Source: CAMFLJ01 sp963702555 (GTDB lineage Bacteria > Actinomycetota > Acidimicrobiia > Acidimicrobiales > Acidimicrobilacustridaceae). Taken from it: a stretch of 64,000 nt of DNA. Positions 18,699 through 27,568 of this stretch are shown piece by piece. The notes under the pieces are model-generated. The model saw nothing but the letters and a program-made list of their open reading frames with translations. It was not told where the DNA came from and made no database searches. The stretch spans positions 248,001-312,000 of the forward strand of contig CAVPCW010000012.1 in NCBI GenBank assembly GCA_963702555.1. The letters run 5' to 3'. The translations under genes were made by a program, and so were the position numbers. Numbering within the stretch: the stretch's first letter is position 1; every line of letters begins with the position of its first letter.

Positions 18699-19106
18699 CT
18701 ACAGGCCGGGGAAGAAGATCTCGATCTCCCTCGCTGCTGACTCGAGGCTGTCGCTGCCGTGGATGAGGTTCTCGGTGAAGAGGATGCCGAGATCGCCCCG
18801 GATGGTGCCGGGAGCGGACTCACGGGGGTTGGTGGCGCCCATCATCGTGCGCACCACCTTCCAGGTGTCCTCCGGGCCCTCGATCACCGCGATGAGCGCC
18901 GGCCCACGGGTGATGAACTCCACCAGGTCGCCGTAGAACGGCTTGCCGGCGTGCTCCTCGTAGTGACGCCCGGCGGTGTCGGCGTCGATGGTGCGGAGCT
19001 CGGCGGCGGCGATGCTGAGGTTGCGGCGCTCGAAGCGGCCGAGGATCTCGCCGACGAGGCCACGCTCGACGGCATCGGGCTTGCAGATGATCAGAGTGCG
19101 ATCCAT
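18699..19106 (-). CDS. ndk: Nucleoside diphosphate kinase
   Basis: The 135-residue enzyme moves the terminal phosphate from ATP to other nucleoside diphosphates through a phosphohistidine. It starts MDRTLIICKPDAVERGLVGE; the active-site stretch is ENLIHGSDSLESAAREI with the catalytic His in NLIHGSD. Upstream in-frame sequence is not NDK-like, so 19106 is the start. It lies in the usual actinobacterial neighbourhood downstream of folC, though here a palindrome-flanked DUF559 gene separates the two. Confidence 0.97.
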   Translation of the reverse strand: MDRTLIICKPDAVERGLVGEILGRFERRNLSIAAAELRTIDADTAGRHYEEHAGKPFYGDLVEFITRGPALIAVIEGPEDTWKVVRTMMGATNPRESAPGTIRGDLGILFTENLIHGSDSLESAAREIEIFFPGL

Positions 19107-19186
19107 AGGGTCGGACAACCTAGACGAGCCACCCGGTGCGGCGACAGTCCCGATCCACACCACGAGCCCGCTGTTCCTCTCCCCCG

Positions 19187-19233
19187 AAGCTGGTTCAGAA
19201 CGTTCCGGTACCCGGTGCGTTCCGCACCAGCTT
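19187..19233. repeat. 47-bp palindromic repeat overlapping a gene end
   Basis: Outer arms AAGCTGGT/ACCAGCTT with a largely complementary interior. Twenty bases (19187-19206 read on the minus strand, GGAACGTTCTGAACCAGCTT) are identical to the right arm of the copy ending at 20324. The stop codon and last 12 codons of the AbiEi/DUF559 gene fall inside this element, so the repeat supplies the protein's C-terminus. Confidence 0.8.
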
Positions 19234-20151
19234 TGCGCGACGTGCCTGAGAACGGGCCGCACGCACCCGGGCGACGACCTCGGCCTTCCGGTGCCAGACC
19301 TCCTCGTCGGTGACCTCGATGACGATCCAACCGGCACGGCGCAATCGGGCGAGGCGCTCGGCATCGCGGGCGGCGTCGACGAGCCCGCTGTGGAACAGGG
19401 CGCTCTGGACCTCGACGATCACCCCGAGGTCTCGGTCGAGGAAGTCGACCCGCCCGATGAGGCCATCGGCGTCACCGACCTCGACCTGGCGGGCGAACGG
19501 CGCCTCGCCCGCTTCGTCGAGGATCGACTCGAACCGGAGCTCGAGATTGCTGTCCGCCGGTCGGTACCCGTCGGGCCGGGCGAGGATCAGCCGGCGAAGC
19601 GTGGCCGTGCCGGGAGCCCCGCCTCGCCGGGGCAGCTCGTCGAAGAGCGCATGGAGATCGGGAAGACGGATCAGTCGCTGCGAGAGCATGCGATCGCAGG
19701 TCTGGCTGAGCCGTTCCGGATGGATCCGGCCGGCGAGGTCCCGCAGGGTTCGCACCGGAGTGGTGACAGGGATGCCATCGATCATCGTCACGTCCTCCTC
19801 GCGCAACCTGACGCTGCTGTGTGTGGATGCACCGCTCCGACCGCCCCGGTTCGGGTGACGGGTTCCCAGGACCTGCAACGGCTCGAGGACGTATCCGGTC
19901 TGACGCCACATCGCCGCAGCGGACATCGCAGAGATCGCGCCGGGGAGATCGAGCGCGGCGACCATGGCCCGTTGGTGAGGAGTGACCGCCGAGCCGCCGA
20001 AGCGAAGGACTCTGGACGTGACGCGTTCGAGGTGACCCGAGCCGACCGCACGGGTGATGGAAGAACGCCCGACACCAATCTCGGTGAGCTGGCGCCGGGC
20101 AACGACGCCGTGCTGGCGCCGTGCGAGATCTCGAGCATCGGTCCATCCCAT
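19195..20151 (-). CDS. AbiEi-type winged-helix plus DUF559 nuclease-like protein
   Basis: The N-terminal ~90 residues (DARDLARRQHGVVARRQLTE, GSGHLERVTSRVLRFGG) match the AbiEi antitoxin winged-helix domain. The C-terminal part carries a DUF559/Vsr-like endonuclease fold with SNLELRFESILDEAG, RVDFLDRDLGVIVEVQSALF (a PD-D/ExK-like core in which the last acidic/basic position reads Gln) and WIVIEVTDEEVW. Such proteins are common in actinobacteria and have no proven role; no cognate AbiEii toxin is beside it. I chose the Met of MGWTDARD, which matches family starts; an ATG six codons upstream is possible. It separates folC from ndk, and palindromic repeats stand on both sides, one forming its 3' end. 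This suggests insertion into a conserved block. Confidence 0.7.
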   Translation of the reverse strand: MGWTDARDLARRQHGVVARRQLTEIGVGRSSITRAVGSGHLERVTSRVLRFGGSAVTPHQRAMVAALDLPGAISAMSAAAMWRQTGYVLEPLQVLGTRHPNRGGRSGASTHSSVRLREEDVTMIDGIPVTTPVRTLRDLAGRIHPERLSQTCDRMLSQRLIRLPDLHALFDELPRRGGAPGTATLRRLILARPDGYRPADSNLELRFESILDEAGEAPFARQVEVGDADGLIGRVDFLDRDLGVIVEVQSALFHSGLVDAARDAERLARLRRAGWIVIEVTDEEVWHRKAEVVARVRAARSQARRAKLVRNAPGTGTF

Positions 20152-20214
20152 GACGGACCATGAAACCAACCCCCTGTGACAGTGCTCCGCGGCACACCGG
20201 CTCGCCGGCTCACC

Positions 20215-20324
20215 AAAGGTGGTTCACAACGTCCCGGAGACCGCAACGTTCAGAACCAACTTCGTGAGTCCGCCTGAAAGGTGGTTCAGAACGTTCCGGG
20301 AAGCGGAACGTTCTGAACCAGCTT
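20215..20324. repeat. Doublet of 48-bp palindromic repeats
   Basis: Copies at 20215-20262 and 20277-20324 begin AAAGGTGGTTCA and end GAACCA(A/G)CTT. The second is almost perfectly self-complementary: AAAGGTGGTTCAGAACGTTC at its left matches the right arm with one mismatch around a five-base loop. They lie between the folC stop and the AbiEi/DUF559 start, 46-173 bases upstream of the latter, and share arms with the element at its 3' end. Confidence 0.85.
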
Positions 20325-20336
20325 GTGTCAGTGGGG

Positions 20337-21632
20337 TCAGCGGTCGAGGGTGAGGAGGTGGGCGCGGGCGGCGCCGGCGACGTAGAGGGAGCCGGCGACG
20401 AGCACGACGTCGTCCTCGGTGGAGACGGCCAGCGCCCGGGTGACGGCGGTGGGGACGTCGTCGATCTGCTCGGTCATCACGCCCAAGGCGCGGGAGACGG
20501 CGGCGACCTCCGCCGCCGGCATCGCGCGGGGGCTGTTCGGGGTGCAGGCGACGACGAGGTCGGCGCGGCGCACGTCGAGCGCCTCGAGCATCTGCACGGG
20601 GTCGCGCCCGGCGAGCATGCCGACCACCAGCACCCGGCGGCCGGGGACGTCGAACTCCTCGGTGAGGGTGAGTGCTGCGGCCTGGGCACCCTCGGGGTTG
20701 TGGGCGCCGTCGATGAGCACCAGCGGCCCGTGGCCCATGACCTCGAACCGCCCCGGGGTGGTGACCTTGGCGAGCGCGGCCTGGGCGATCTCGTGGTCGA
20801 GCGGGCGGCCGAAGAAGGCCTCGACCGCGGTGACGGCGCACGCCAGGTTGTCGGCCTGGTGGCTGCCGTGCAGCGGGAGGAAGAGGTCGTCGAGGGTGCC
20901 GAGCGGGGTGCGGAGGTCGAGCACGTGCCCACCCACCGCCGGCCGGTCGGAGACGATGTCGAAGTCGGCAGGGCGGGTCCAGGCCTCACGCGGGCCCTCG
21001 GCGAGGAACACCGACTGGAGCTGCGGGTCGCGCTCCCCCAGCACGAGGAACGAGTCGGGCTTGATGATGCCCGCCTTCTCCGAGGCGATGGCCTGGCGCC
21101 AGTCGCCCTTGCCGTCGGTGTGGTCCTGGCCGACGTTGGTGACCACGGCGACATCGGCGTCGACGACGTTGGTGGCGTCGTAGCGGCCGAGCAGCCCGAC
21201 CTCGACCACCGCCACGTCGACCGCGTTCTCGGCGAAGAACAGCAGGGCGCCGGCGGTGAGCAGCTCGAAGTACGACGGCTCGATGCCCGACAGCGGCACC
21301 AGGCGGGCCAGCTCGGTGACGAGCTCGGCGAGCTGGTCGTCGGTGATGGGCTCACCGTTCCAGGAGATGCGCTCGTTCACCCGCTGCAGGTGCGGGCTGG
21401 CGTAGGTGCCGACCGACAGGCCGTGCTCGACCAGCAGCGCCGTGATCATCCGGGCGGTGGAGCCCTTGCCGTTGGTGCCGGTGACGTGGATGGTCTTGAA
21501 GGCGTCCTGGGGGTCGCCCAGCACACCGACCACGCTGCGTATGTGCTCGAGCGACAGGCCGTGGATGGCGCCGGCGGTGGCTTCGAGGTTGATGTGGCCG
21601 TCGAGGTGACGGAGGGCTTCGGCGAGGTTCAC
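20337..21632 (-). CDS. folC: Dihydrofolate synthase / folylpolyglutamate synthase
   Basis: The 431-residue Mur-ligase-type enzyme adds glutamate to dihydropteroate and then to folates. Signatures are HVTGTNGKGSTARMITALLV (P-loop), SPHLQRVNERISWNG, FELLTAGALLFFAENAVDVA, VEVGLLGRYDATNVVD (metal site) and LVLIDGAHNPEGAQA near the C-terminal domain. It is 31 bases downstream of clpX on the same strand. Regulation is not evident. Confidence 0.95.
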   Translation of the reverse strand: MNLAEALRHLDGHINLEATAGAIHGLSLEHIRSVVGVLGDPQDAFKTIHVTGTNGKGSTARMITALLVEHGLSVGTYASPHLQRVNERISWNGEPITDDQLAELVTELARLVPLSGIEPSYFELLTAGALLFFAENAVDVAVVEVGLLGRYDATNVVDADVAVVTNVGQDHTDGKGDWRQAIASEKAGIIKPDSFLVLGERDPQLQSVFLAEGPREAWTRPADFDIVSDRPAVGGHVLDLRTPLGTLDDLFLPLHGSHQADNLACAVTAVEAFFGRPLDHEIAQAALAKVTTPGRFEVMGHGPLVLIDGAHNPEGAQAAALTLTEEFDVPGRRVLVVGMLAGRDPVQMLEALDVRRADLVVACTPNSPRAMPAAEVAAVSRALGVMTEQIDDVPTAVTRALAVSTEDDVVLVAGSLYVAGAARAHLLTLDR

Positions 21633-21663
21633 GAAGGTGCTGACGAGGGCCGGCCGGAGCCGG

Positions 21664-22935
21664 TCAGGACGCCGCCCGGCGCGGGCGGGTGGTGCGCGTG
21701 GTGGCGGTGCGGGGCACGAGGGTGGGGTTCACCTTGTCGAGCACGACCTCGGCGTCGATGACGACCTTCTCGATGTCGTCACGGCTGGGCAGCTCGTACA
21801 TGACCCCGAGGAGGACCTCCTCGAGGATGGCCCGCAGGCCTCGGGCACCGGTGCCGCGCAGCAGGGCCTGGTCGGCCACCGCGGCGAGCGCGTCGTCGGT
21901 GAACTCGAGCTCGACGTCTTCGAACTCGAAGAACTTCTTGTACTGCTTGATCAGGGCGTTCCGCGGCTCGACGAGGATCTCGACGAGCGCCTCCTGATCG
22001 AGGTTGGCCACCGCGCCGATGACCGGCAGGCGGCCGATGAACTCGGGGATGAGGCCGAACTTGAGCAGGTCCTCCGGGAGCACCGAGGTGTAGAGCTTGC
22101 CGAGGTCGGCCTGCTCGGTGCGCAGCTCGGCGGAGAAGCCCATGCCCTTCTTGCCGATGCGGCTCTCGATGATCTTGTCGATGCCGGCGAAGGCACCACC
22201 ACAGATGAAGAGGATGTTGGTGGTGTCGATCTGGATGAACTCCTGGTGGGGGTGCTTGCGGCCCCCCTGCGGCGGCACCGAGGCGGTGGTGCCCTCCAGG
22301 ATCTTCAGCAGCGCCTGCTGCACGCCCTCGCCGGAGACGTCGCGGGTGATCGACGGGTTCTCGGCCTTGCGGGCGATCTTGTCGATCTCGTCGATGTAGA
22401 TGATCCCGGTCTCGGCCTTCTTGACGTCGTAGTCGGCGGCCTGGATCAGCTTCAGCAGGATGTTCTCGACGTCCTCGCCCACGTAGCCCGCCTCGGTGAG
22501 GGCGGTGGCGTCCGCGATGGCGAACGGCACGTTGAGCATGCGGGCGAGGGTCTGGGCCAGCAGCGTCTTGCCACAGCCCGTGGGGCCGAGCAGGAGGATG
22601 TTCGACTTGGCCAGCTCGACGTCGTCGTGGTGGGCGGCGCCGAACTGGACCCGCTTGTAGTGGTTGTAGACCGCGACCGACAGGACCCGCTTCGCCTGCT
22701 CCTGGCCGACGATGTAGTCGTTCAGGAACTCGAAGATCTCACGGGGCTTGGGGAGCTCGTCGAAGCGGAGGTCGCTGGTCTCGGCCAGCTCCTCCTCGAT
22801 GATCTCGTTGCAGAGGTCGATGCACTCGTCGCAGATGTAGACCCCGGGGCCCGCGATGAGCTTCTTGACCTGCTTCTGAGACTTCCCGCAGAACGAGCAC
22901 TTCAGCAGCTCGCCACCGTCTCCGAACTTCGCCAC
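21664..22935 (-). CDS. clpX: ATP-dependent Clp protease ATP-binding subunit ClpX
   Basis: The 423-residue AAA+ unfoldase has an N-terminal zinc domain (CSFCGKSQKQVKKLIAGPGV, then CDECIDLC), Walker A GPTGCGKTLLAQTLARM, Walker B GIIYIDEIDKIA, sensor and pore loops, and a C-terminal sensor-2 domain (RGTGARGLRAILEE). It feeds substrates to the ClpP encoded just upstream (36-base gap). Its C-terminus ends in a short Thr/Arg-rich tail. It is intact. Confidence 0.98.
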   Translation of the reverse strand: MAKFGDGGELLKCSFCGKSQKQVKKLIAGPGVYICDECIDLCNEIIEEELAETSDLRFDELPKPREIFEFLNDYIVGQEQAKRVLSVAVYNHYKRVQFGAAHHDDVELAKSNILLLGPTGCGKTLLAQTLARMLNVPFAIADATALTEAGYVGEDVENILLKLIQAADYDVKKAETGIIYIDEIDKIARKAENPSITRDVSGEGVQQALLKILEGTTASVPPQGGRKHPHQEFIQIDTTNILFICGGAFAGIDKIIESRIGKKGMGFSAELRTEQADLGKLYTSVLPEDLLKFGLIPEFIGRLPVIGAVANLDQEALVEILVEPRNALIKQYKKFFEFEDVELEFTDDALAAVADQALLRGTGARGLRAILEEVLLGVMYELPSRDDIEKVVIDAEVVLDKVNPTLVPRTATTRTTRPRRAAS

Positions 22936-22971
22936 GTTGGGGTACCCCGCTCCGTGTGTTCAGCGTGCGCC

Positions 22972-23637
22972 TCAGCGCACGGCAGTGATCGGGCCGCTGG
23001 TGTCGGCGAGCTCCCGGGTCGAGATCACCTCGTCGATGATCCCGTACTCCTTGGCTTCCTCCGCCGACATTACAAAGTCGCGGTCGGTGTCGCGGTGGAT
23101 CTTCTCGACCGTCTGACCAGTGTGGCCGGAGAGGAGCTCCTCGAGGAGGACCCGCATGCGCAGGATCTCCTTGGCCGCCAGCTCGATGTCGGTGGCCTGT
23201 CCCTGGGCACCGGCGTAGGGCTGGTGGATGAGGACACGGGCGTGCGGGAGGGCCAGGCGCTTGCCCGGCGTGCCGGCGGCGAGCAGCACGGCGGCGGCCG
23301 ACGCGGCCTGACCGAGGCAGATCGTCATGATGTCCGGCTTGATGAACTGCATCGTGTCGTAGATCGCGAACAGCGCCGTGATGTCGCCACCGGGGCTGTT
23401 GATGTAGATGTTGATGTCCTTGTCGGGGCTCTCCGACTCGAGGTGCAGCAGCTGGGCGCAGATCAGGTTGGCGACCGTGTCGTCGATCGGGGTGCCCAGG
23501 AAGATGATGTTCTCCTTGAGCAGCCGCGAGTAGAGATCGGCGGTGATGGTCTGCCCACGGTTGGTCTCGTAGATGACCGACGGGTTCGGGATGTAGTTGC
23601 TGATCTTCAGGCCGGCAAGGCCCTCGGGCTGACTCAC
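22972..23637 (-). CDS. clpP: ATP-dependent Clp protease proteolytic subunit (clpX-linked copy)
   Basis: This 221-residue serine peptidase has the catalytic Ser in CLGQAASAAAVLLAAG, His in HARVLIHQPYAG and Asp in HRDTDRDFVMSA. INSPGGDITALFAIYDTMQF is the oxyanion and handle region. The GTG start overlaps the stop of tig (GTGA), giving a tig-clpP-clpX operon. A second clpP lies alone at 49467-50069; in most actinobacteria the two clpP genes are adjacent and form a mixed ClpP1P2 barrel. The Ala after the catalytic Ser and the longer tail make this resemble ClpP2. Confidence 0.96.
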   Translation of the reverse strand: MSQPEGLAGLKISNYIPNPSVIYETNRGQTITADLYSRLLKENIIFLGTPIDDTVANLICAQLLHLESESPDKDINIYINSPGGDITALFAIYDTMQFIKPDIMTICLGQAASAAAVLLAAGTPGKRLALPHARVLIHQPYAGAQGQATDIELAAKEILRMRVLLEELLSGHTGQTVEKIHRDTDRDFVMSAEEAKEYGIIDEVISTRELADTSGPITAVR

Positions 23638-25077
23638 TCGGACTCCCCTTCTTCGGACGGGGTCGAGGCCTCGGCGGCCTCGGCGATTTCGGTCTCGGCC
23701 ACGAGGGCGGCGTCGACGAGCTCCTCGGCGACGTCCTCGTCCTCGTCGACCTCGACGAGGACGAGCTCGGCGAAGCTGACGGCGTTGCCGTCCTCGTCGA
23801 CGATGGTGACGGTCTCGGTGAGCCACTCGAGCGCCTTGCGCTTCGAGATGTCGGCCCGCAGGGCGGGGATGTGACCGGCCTCGGTGAGCTGCTCGCGCAC
23901 CGTGTCGGCGTCCTCGTCGACCCGTTCGGCGACCGCGGCGTACTCCTCCTCGAGGTCCTCCTCGAGGGCCTCGATGGCCTCGGCCGCAGCGACGGCCCGC
24001 AGGGCGAGGTCGACCTTGGCGGACCGCTCGGCGGTCTCGCGCAGGTCGGCGAGGAACTGCTCGGTCTCGGTGCCGGAGAACTGCAGCCACTGCTCGAGGC
24101 TGAGGCCCTGGGCCTGCAGGCGCATGGCCATGTCCTGGAGGCGCTCGTTCATCTCCTGGGCGACCAGCGGCTCGGGCAGCTCGGTCGTCGACCAGCTCGG
24201 CGAGGGCCTCGCCGACCTTCTCGCGCACGGCCATCTGGGCCTGGGCCCGCTTCACCTGGGTGAGGCGGGTGACGAGGTCGTCGCGCCAGTCGGCGAGCGT
24301 GTCGAACTCCGACGCCTGGGCGGCGAGGTCGTCGTCGAGGTCGGGAAGGACCTTGGCCTTGACCTCGGTGACGGTGACCTCGAAGTGCAGCTGCTCCTCG
24401 GGGGTCTCCTCGGAGTTGTTCGGGTGCTCGGCCTCGAACTCGAGCTCGTCGCCGGCGGAGGCGCCGCGGAGCTTCTCGTCGAGCTCGGGGACGATGGCGC
24501 CGGTGCCGACCTCGTAGAGGTAGGCGCTGGCGACGAGGCCTTCGAGGACCTCGCCGTCCTGGCTGCCCTCGATGTCGATGGTGACGTAGTCGCCGTCGTC
24601 GGCGGCCCGCTCCACGACCTCGAGCTCGGCGAACTGGCTCCGGACCCGCTCGATCTGGGCCTCGATCTCCTCGTCGGTGGCCGACGGCACGGGGATCTCG
24701 ACGGAGAGGTCGGCGTACCCGGTGAGCTCGATCACCGGCCGGACCTCGACGACGGCCTCGAAGGTCACCGGCCCTTCCTCCTCGCCCGAGATCACATCGA
24801 TCTCCGGCGGGGCGATGACATCGACCTCATGGGTCTTGACGGCGTCGGAGTAGTACTCCGGCAGAGAGTCGTTCAGGGCTTGGGCTCGGCCCGCCCCGGT
24901 ACCCAGGCGGGACTCCAGCAGACGCCGGGGCGCCTTGCCGGGGCGGAACCCGGGGATGCGGACCTCACGCGCGATCTTCTTGAACGCGGCATCGACGGCC
25001 TGCTCGAACTCCTGCTCGTCGACCTCGACCGAGAGCTTGACCTTGTTGCCCTCGAGGGGCTCGACAGTGGCTTTCAC
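23634..25077 (-). CDS. tig: Trigger factor, frameshifted
   Basis: This ribosome-associated chaperone and prolyl isomerase begins, from a GTG at 25077, VKATVEPLEGNKVKLSVEVD and has REVRIPGFRPGKAPRRLLES, the ribosome-binding loop. The FKBP-like domain (DYVTIDIEGSQDGEVL, EFEAEHPNNSEETPEEQLHF) and the C-terminal helical arms with a very acidic tail follow. A single break near 24190 moves the C-terminal third (MNERLQDMAMRLQAQGLSLE) to another frame; the joining sequence GACGACCGAGCTG becomes continuous if a CG dinucleotide is restored. Corrected length is about 480 residues. It heads the tig-clpP-clpX operon. Confidence 0.93.
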
Positions 25078-25190
25078 AGTCCGGCGAGTGTACCGGTGGG
25101 CGCCCCGACCCCGTGCACCCCGGCCCGAGAACCTCCGCGGAGGGCACCGAACACCGACCACCACCGGCCGGGCGGTACGCTCACGCCCTC

Positions 25191-25264
25191 CGGGGAATGG
25201 CGCAGTTTGGCAGCGCGCCTGCTTTGGGAGCAGGAGGCCGGGGGTTCAAATCCCCCTTCCCCGA
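25191..25264 (+). tRNA. tRNA-Pro(TGG)
   Basis: The acceptor stem is CGGGGAA with TTCCCCG and discriminator A. The anticodon arm is CCTGC-TTTGGGA-GCAGG with anticodon TGG, and the T arm is GGGGG-TTCAAAT-CCCCC. CCA is not encoded. Confidence 0.95.
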
Positions 25265-25308
25265 CTGGGCCGCGCCATGGCCCGCACGAACCCACCTGGG
25301 GGACCGGG

Positions 25309-26586
25309 ATGGACCGGATGGACAGCATCGACGCGGCGGCCCGGAGCGAGAGCTCCGGGCGCACCTACGCCGCCTACCTGGGCGCAGTGGCCGCAGTGCT
25401 GTCGGCAGCGGCCGGCGCTGTGCACCTCGGTTACGCGCCACACCACCTCGGTGAGGACTGGGCCCACGGCTGGTTCTTCGTGCTGGTGGGTGCCGCCCAG
25501 ATCGCGTTCGCCGTCGTGGTGGTGGCCCGGCCCCGGCCCTGGGTGTGGCGCAGTGCGCTCGTCCTGAACGCCCTCGTCGTCGCCACCTGGGCGGTCTCGC
25601 GCACCGTCGGTCTGCCGTTCGGCCCCGAGGCGCTCCGCACCGAGGACCCCTCGGCCCCCGACATCGTGTGCTCGCTGCTCGAGGCCGGGGTCGTGCTGCT
25701 CGCCGGCATCGCCCTGGCGATCCCCGAGCGCCTCGCCCGGCCCGTCCGCGACCGCTGGAGCGCGCGGTTCAGCGTCGCCGCAGTGTCGGCCGCCGCCCTC
25801 GTGGTCGCCGCCATCATGCTCACCCCGTCCTACGTCGACGCCCACGAATCCGGCGCAGCCCACGCCCATCCGGGCGCCGACGACCACTCCACCACGGTCG
25901 CTCTCGACGGCTCGACACCGTGCGAGCAGGCCGGCCCCGCCGCGTCGCCCGGCCAGGTCGCCACCGACGCCGAGGGCCACAGCCACCGCGGCCCCACCGC
26001 CCAGCAGCCGATCACCGAGGCCGAGCGCATCGAGCTGGCCGCCCAGCAGGAGCAGGCGCGAGCCGCGGCCGCCCGCTACCCCACCGTCGCCGACGCCGAG
26101 GCCGACGGCTACCGGATGTCGGTCACCTTCGTGCCCTGCATCGGCGCCCACTACACCAACGTGCTGCTCGCCCGGTCGTTCGACCCGGCTCATCCGTCGG
26201 AGCTGCTCTTCGACGGCACCAACTCCGATTCGAAGATCATCGGCCTCAGCTACCTCGTCTACAACGGCGATGAGGCGCCCGCCGGGTTCGCCGGCAGCAA
26301 CGACCTCTGGCACCAGCACAACTTCAACGGCGGCCTGTGCCTCAAGGGCGGGGTCGTGGTCGGCGGCGAGTCGGTGGACGACGCCGACTGCGTGGCCCGC
26401 GGTGGCCGCAAGATCGCCCTCGACGGCGTGTGGATGCTGCACGACTGGGTCGTGCCGGGGTGGGAGTGCTCGTGGGGCGTCTTCGCCGGCGAGTGCCCCG
26501 AGCTCGGCGGCCGCACCGGCGCCACCGCGTGGGACGAGCCCGACCCGACGCTGAGCATCGGCGGCCAACAGGCCCTCGGCGACTGA
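25309..26586 (+). CDS. Membrane protein with large His/Cys-containing extracellular domain
   Basis: I do not recognise a named family function. The 425-residue protein has five predicted membrane helices in residues 20-175, then an extracytoplasmic part with a His-rich spacer (HAHPGADDHST, EGHSHRG) and a folded domain. That domain contains VTFVPCIGAHYTNVLLARSF, SNDLWHQHNFNGGLCLKGGV, DDADC, WMLHDWVVPGWECSWGVFAG and a terminal cysteine. The repeated His and Cys near aromatic residues suggest metal binding or disulfides. The ATG at 25309 has GGGGGA four bases upstream. Similar proteins occur in other actinobacteria as hypothetical proteins, as far as I recall; copper or other metal handling is only a guess. 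Confidence 0.7.
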   Translation: MDRMDSIDAAARSESSGRTYAAYLGAVAAVLSAAAGAVHLGYAPHHLGEDWAHGWFFVLVGAAQIAFAVVVVARPRPWVWRSALVLNALVVATWAVSRTVGLPFGPEALRTEDPSAPDIVCSLLEAGVVLLAGIALAIPERLARPVRDRWSARFSVAAVSAAALVVAAIMLTPSYVDAHESGAAHAHPGADDHSTTVALDGSTPCEQAGPAASPGQVATDAEGHSHRGPTAQQPITEAERIELAAQQEQARAAAARYPTVADAEADGYRMSVTFVPCIGAHYTNVLLARSFDPAHPSELLFDGTNSDSKIIGLSYLVYNGDEAPAGFAGSNDLWHQHNFNGGLCLKGGVVVGGESVDDADCVARGGRKIALDGVWMLHDWVVPGWECSWGVFAGECPELGGRTGATAWDEPDPTLSIGGQQALGD

Positions 26587-26622
26587 GCCTCCGCTCCCCT
26601 ACCTCGGCCGCGGGAGTACCGC

Positions 26623-27321
26623 TCAGGCGAGGATGTTGACGGCCCTCGCCGCCACCAGCGCGACCGTGACGAGCGCGGACGCCGACTGACCCATCATCAG
26701 CGCCTTCGACCACGTCGTGAGCGGCATGCTGTCGGTGGGGCTGAACGCGGTCGAGTTGGTGAACGAGAGGTAGAGGTAGTCGAAGAACGACGGGTGCCAC
26801 GGCCTGACGAACACCTCCGGCGACGCCTGCTGCGGGAAGAGGAAGTCCCGCTCGTGCGTCGCCCGGTCATGGCGGGCGTTGGGCCCTCCCCCGTCGAGCT
26901 CCCAGTACCAGAGCCCGTAGATGATGACGTTGGTGCCCCAGAGCGCGATGGCCGAGTAGACGAGGTTGCTGCCGCCGATGTCGCGGCTGCGCAGGATGTC
27001 GTGCACCAGCAGCACGAGCGCCACCAGCGTCGCCAGTGTGAGCAGTGCGATGAGCAGGATCGAGGCGACCCGCAGGCCCTTCGTGTCGCGCTGGGTCCGG
27101 TCCGGGTCGGTGATCAGGAGCGGGACGAGCAGCACGCCCTCGAGCACCGGGAGCAACCACCGGGGACCGATGATGAACGCCTGGGGCAGACCGAGGTAGA
27201 GGACCAGGGCCGCGAGCACGGCCACCGCCGCCGGCCAGCGGGGCTCGCTGTAGTCGCTCGACACGGACTCGCCCTCACCAGGCCCCGGAGCGGGCTGGGG
27301 TTCGGCGGGGGCGTCGGCCAT
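26623..27321 (-). CDS. Multi-helix membrane protein with ion-channel-like hairpin (DUF1345-like)
   Basis: The 232-residue protein has six hydrophobic segments. The last third (FDYLYLSFTNSTAFSPTDSM, then ALMMGQSASALVTVALVAAR) has the pore-loop look of DUF1345 and two-pore channel proteins: a loop with Ser/Thr residues between two helices, ending AVNILA. No cytoplasmic domain is present. Function is unknown; ion transport is an inference from the hairpin. It is monocistronic and convergent with the gene at 25309. Confidence 0.65.
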   Translation of the reverse strand: MADAPAEPQPAPGPGEGESVSSDYSEPRWPAAVAVLAALVLYLGLPQAFIIGPRWLLPVLEGVLLVPLLITDPDRTQRDTKGLRVASILLIALLTLATLVALVLLVHDILRSRDIGGSNLVYSAIALWGTNVIIYGLWYWELDGGGPNARHDRATHERDFLFPQQASPEVFVRPWHPSFFDYLYLSFTNSTAFSPTDSMPLTTWSKALMMGQSASALVTVALVAARAVNILA

Positions 27322-27436
27322 CGCCCCGCAATGTACGACCGGCCTCGACAGCCGCCGCGGACCATCGGAGGCGTCTCGACCATCGGCGCCGGCGCGGTAG
27401 CGTCTCGGCGTCCCGTCATCGGGACCGCAGTCCCCT

Positions 27437-27511
27437 GCGGGTGTAGCTCAATGGCTAGAGCCCCTGCCTTCCAAGCAGGCTATGCGGGTTCGATTCCCGT
27501 CACCCGCTCCA
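27437..27511 (+). tRNA. tRNA-Gly(TCC)
   Basis: The acceptor stem is GCGGGTG with CACCCGC. The anticodon arm is CCTGC-CTTCCAA-GCAGG (anticodon TCC) and the T arm is GCGGG-TTCGATT-CCCGT. The discriminator is T, and CCA is encoded (27509-27511). Confidence 0.95.
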
Positions 27512-27568
27512 CGGCGTGTTCGCACGTCAGCACCTCCACTCCCACCATCGGCCACCGGGCCGCCACGG

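Noticed and set aside
16684..18936. 750-residue open frame antisense to mreC, mreB and part of ndk
   Set aside because: No motifs; it crosses several gene boundaries of the real strand.
21637..23874. 745-residue open frame antisense to clpX and clpP
   Set aside because: Asp/Val/Leu-rich mirror composition without domain signals.
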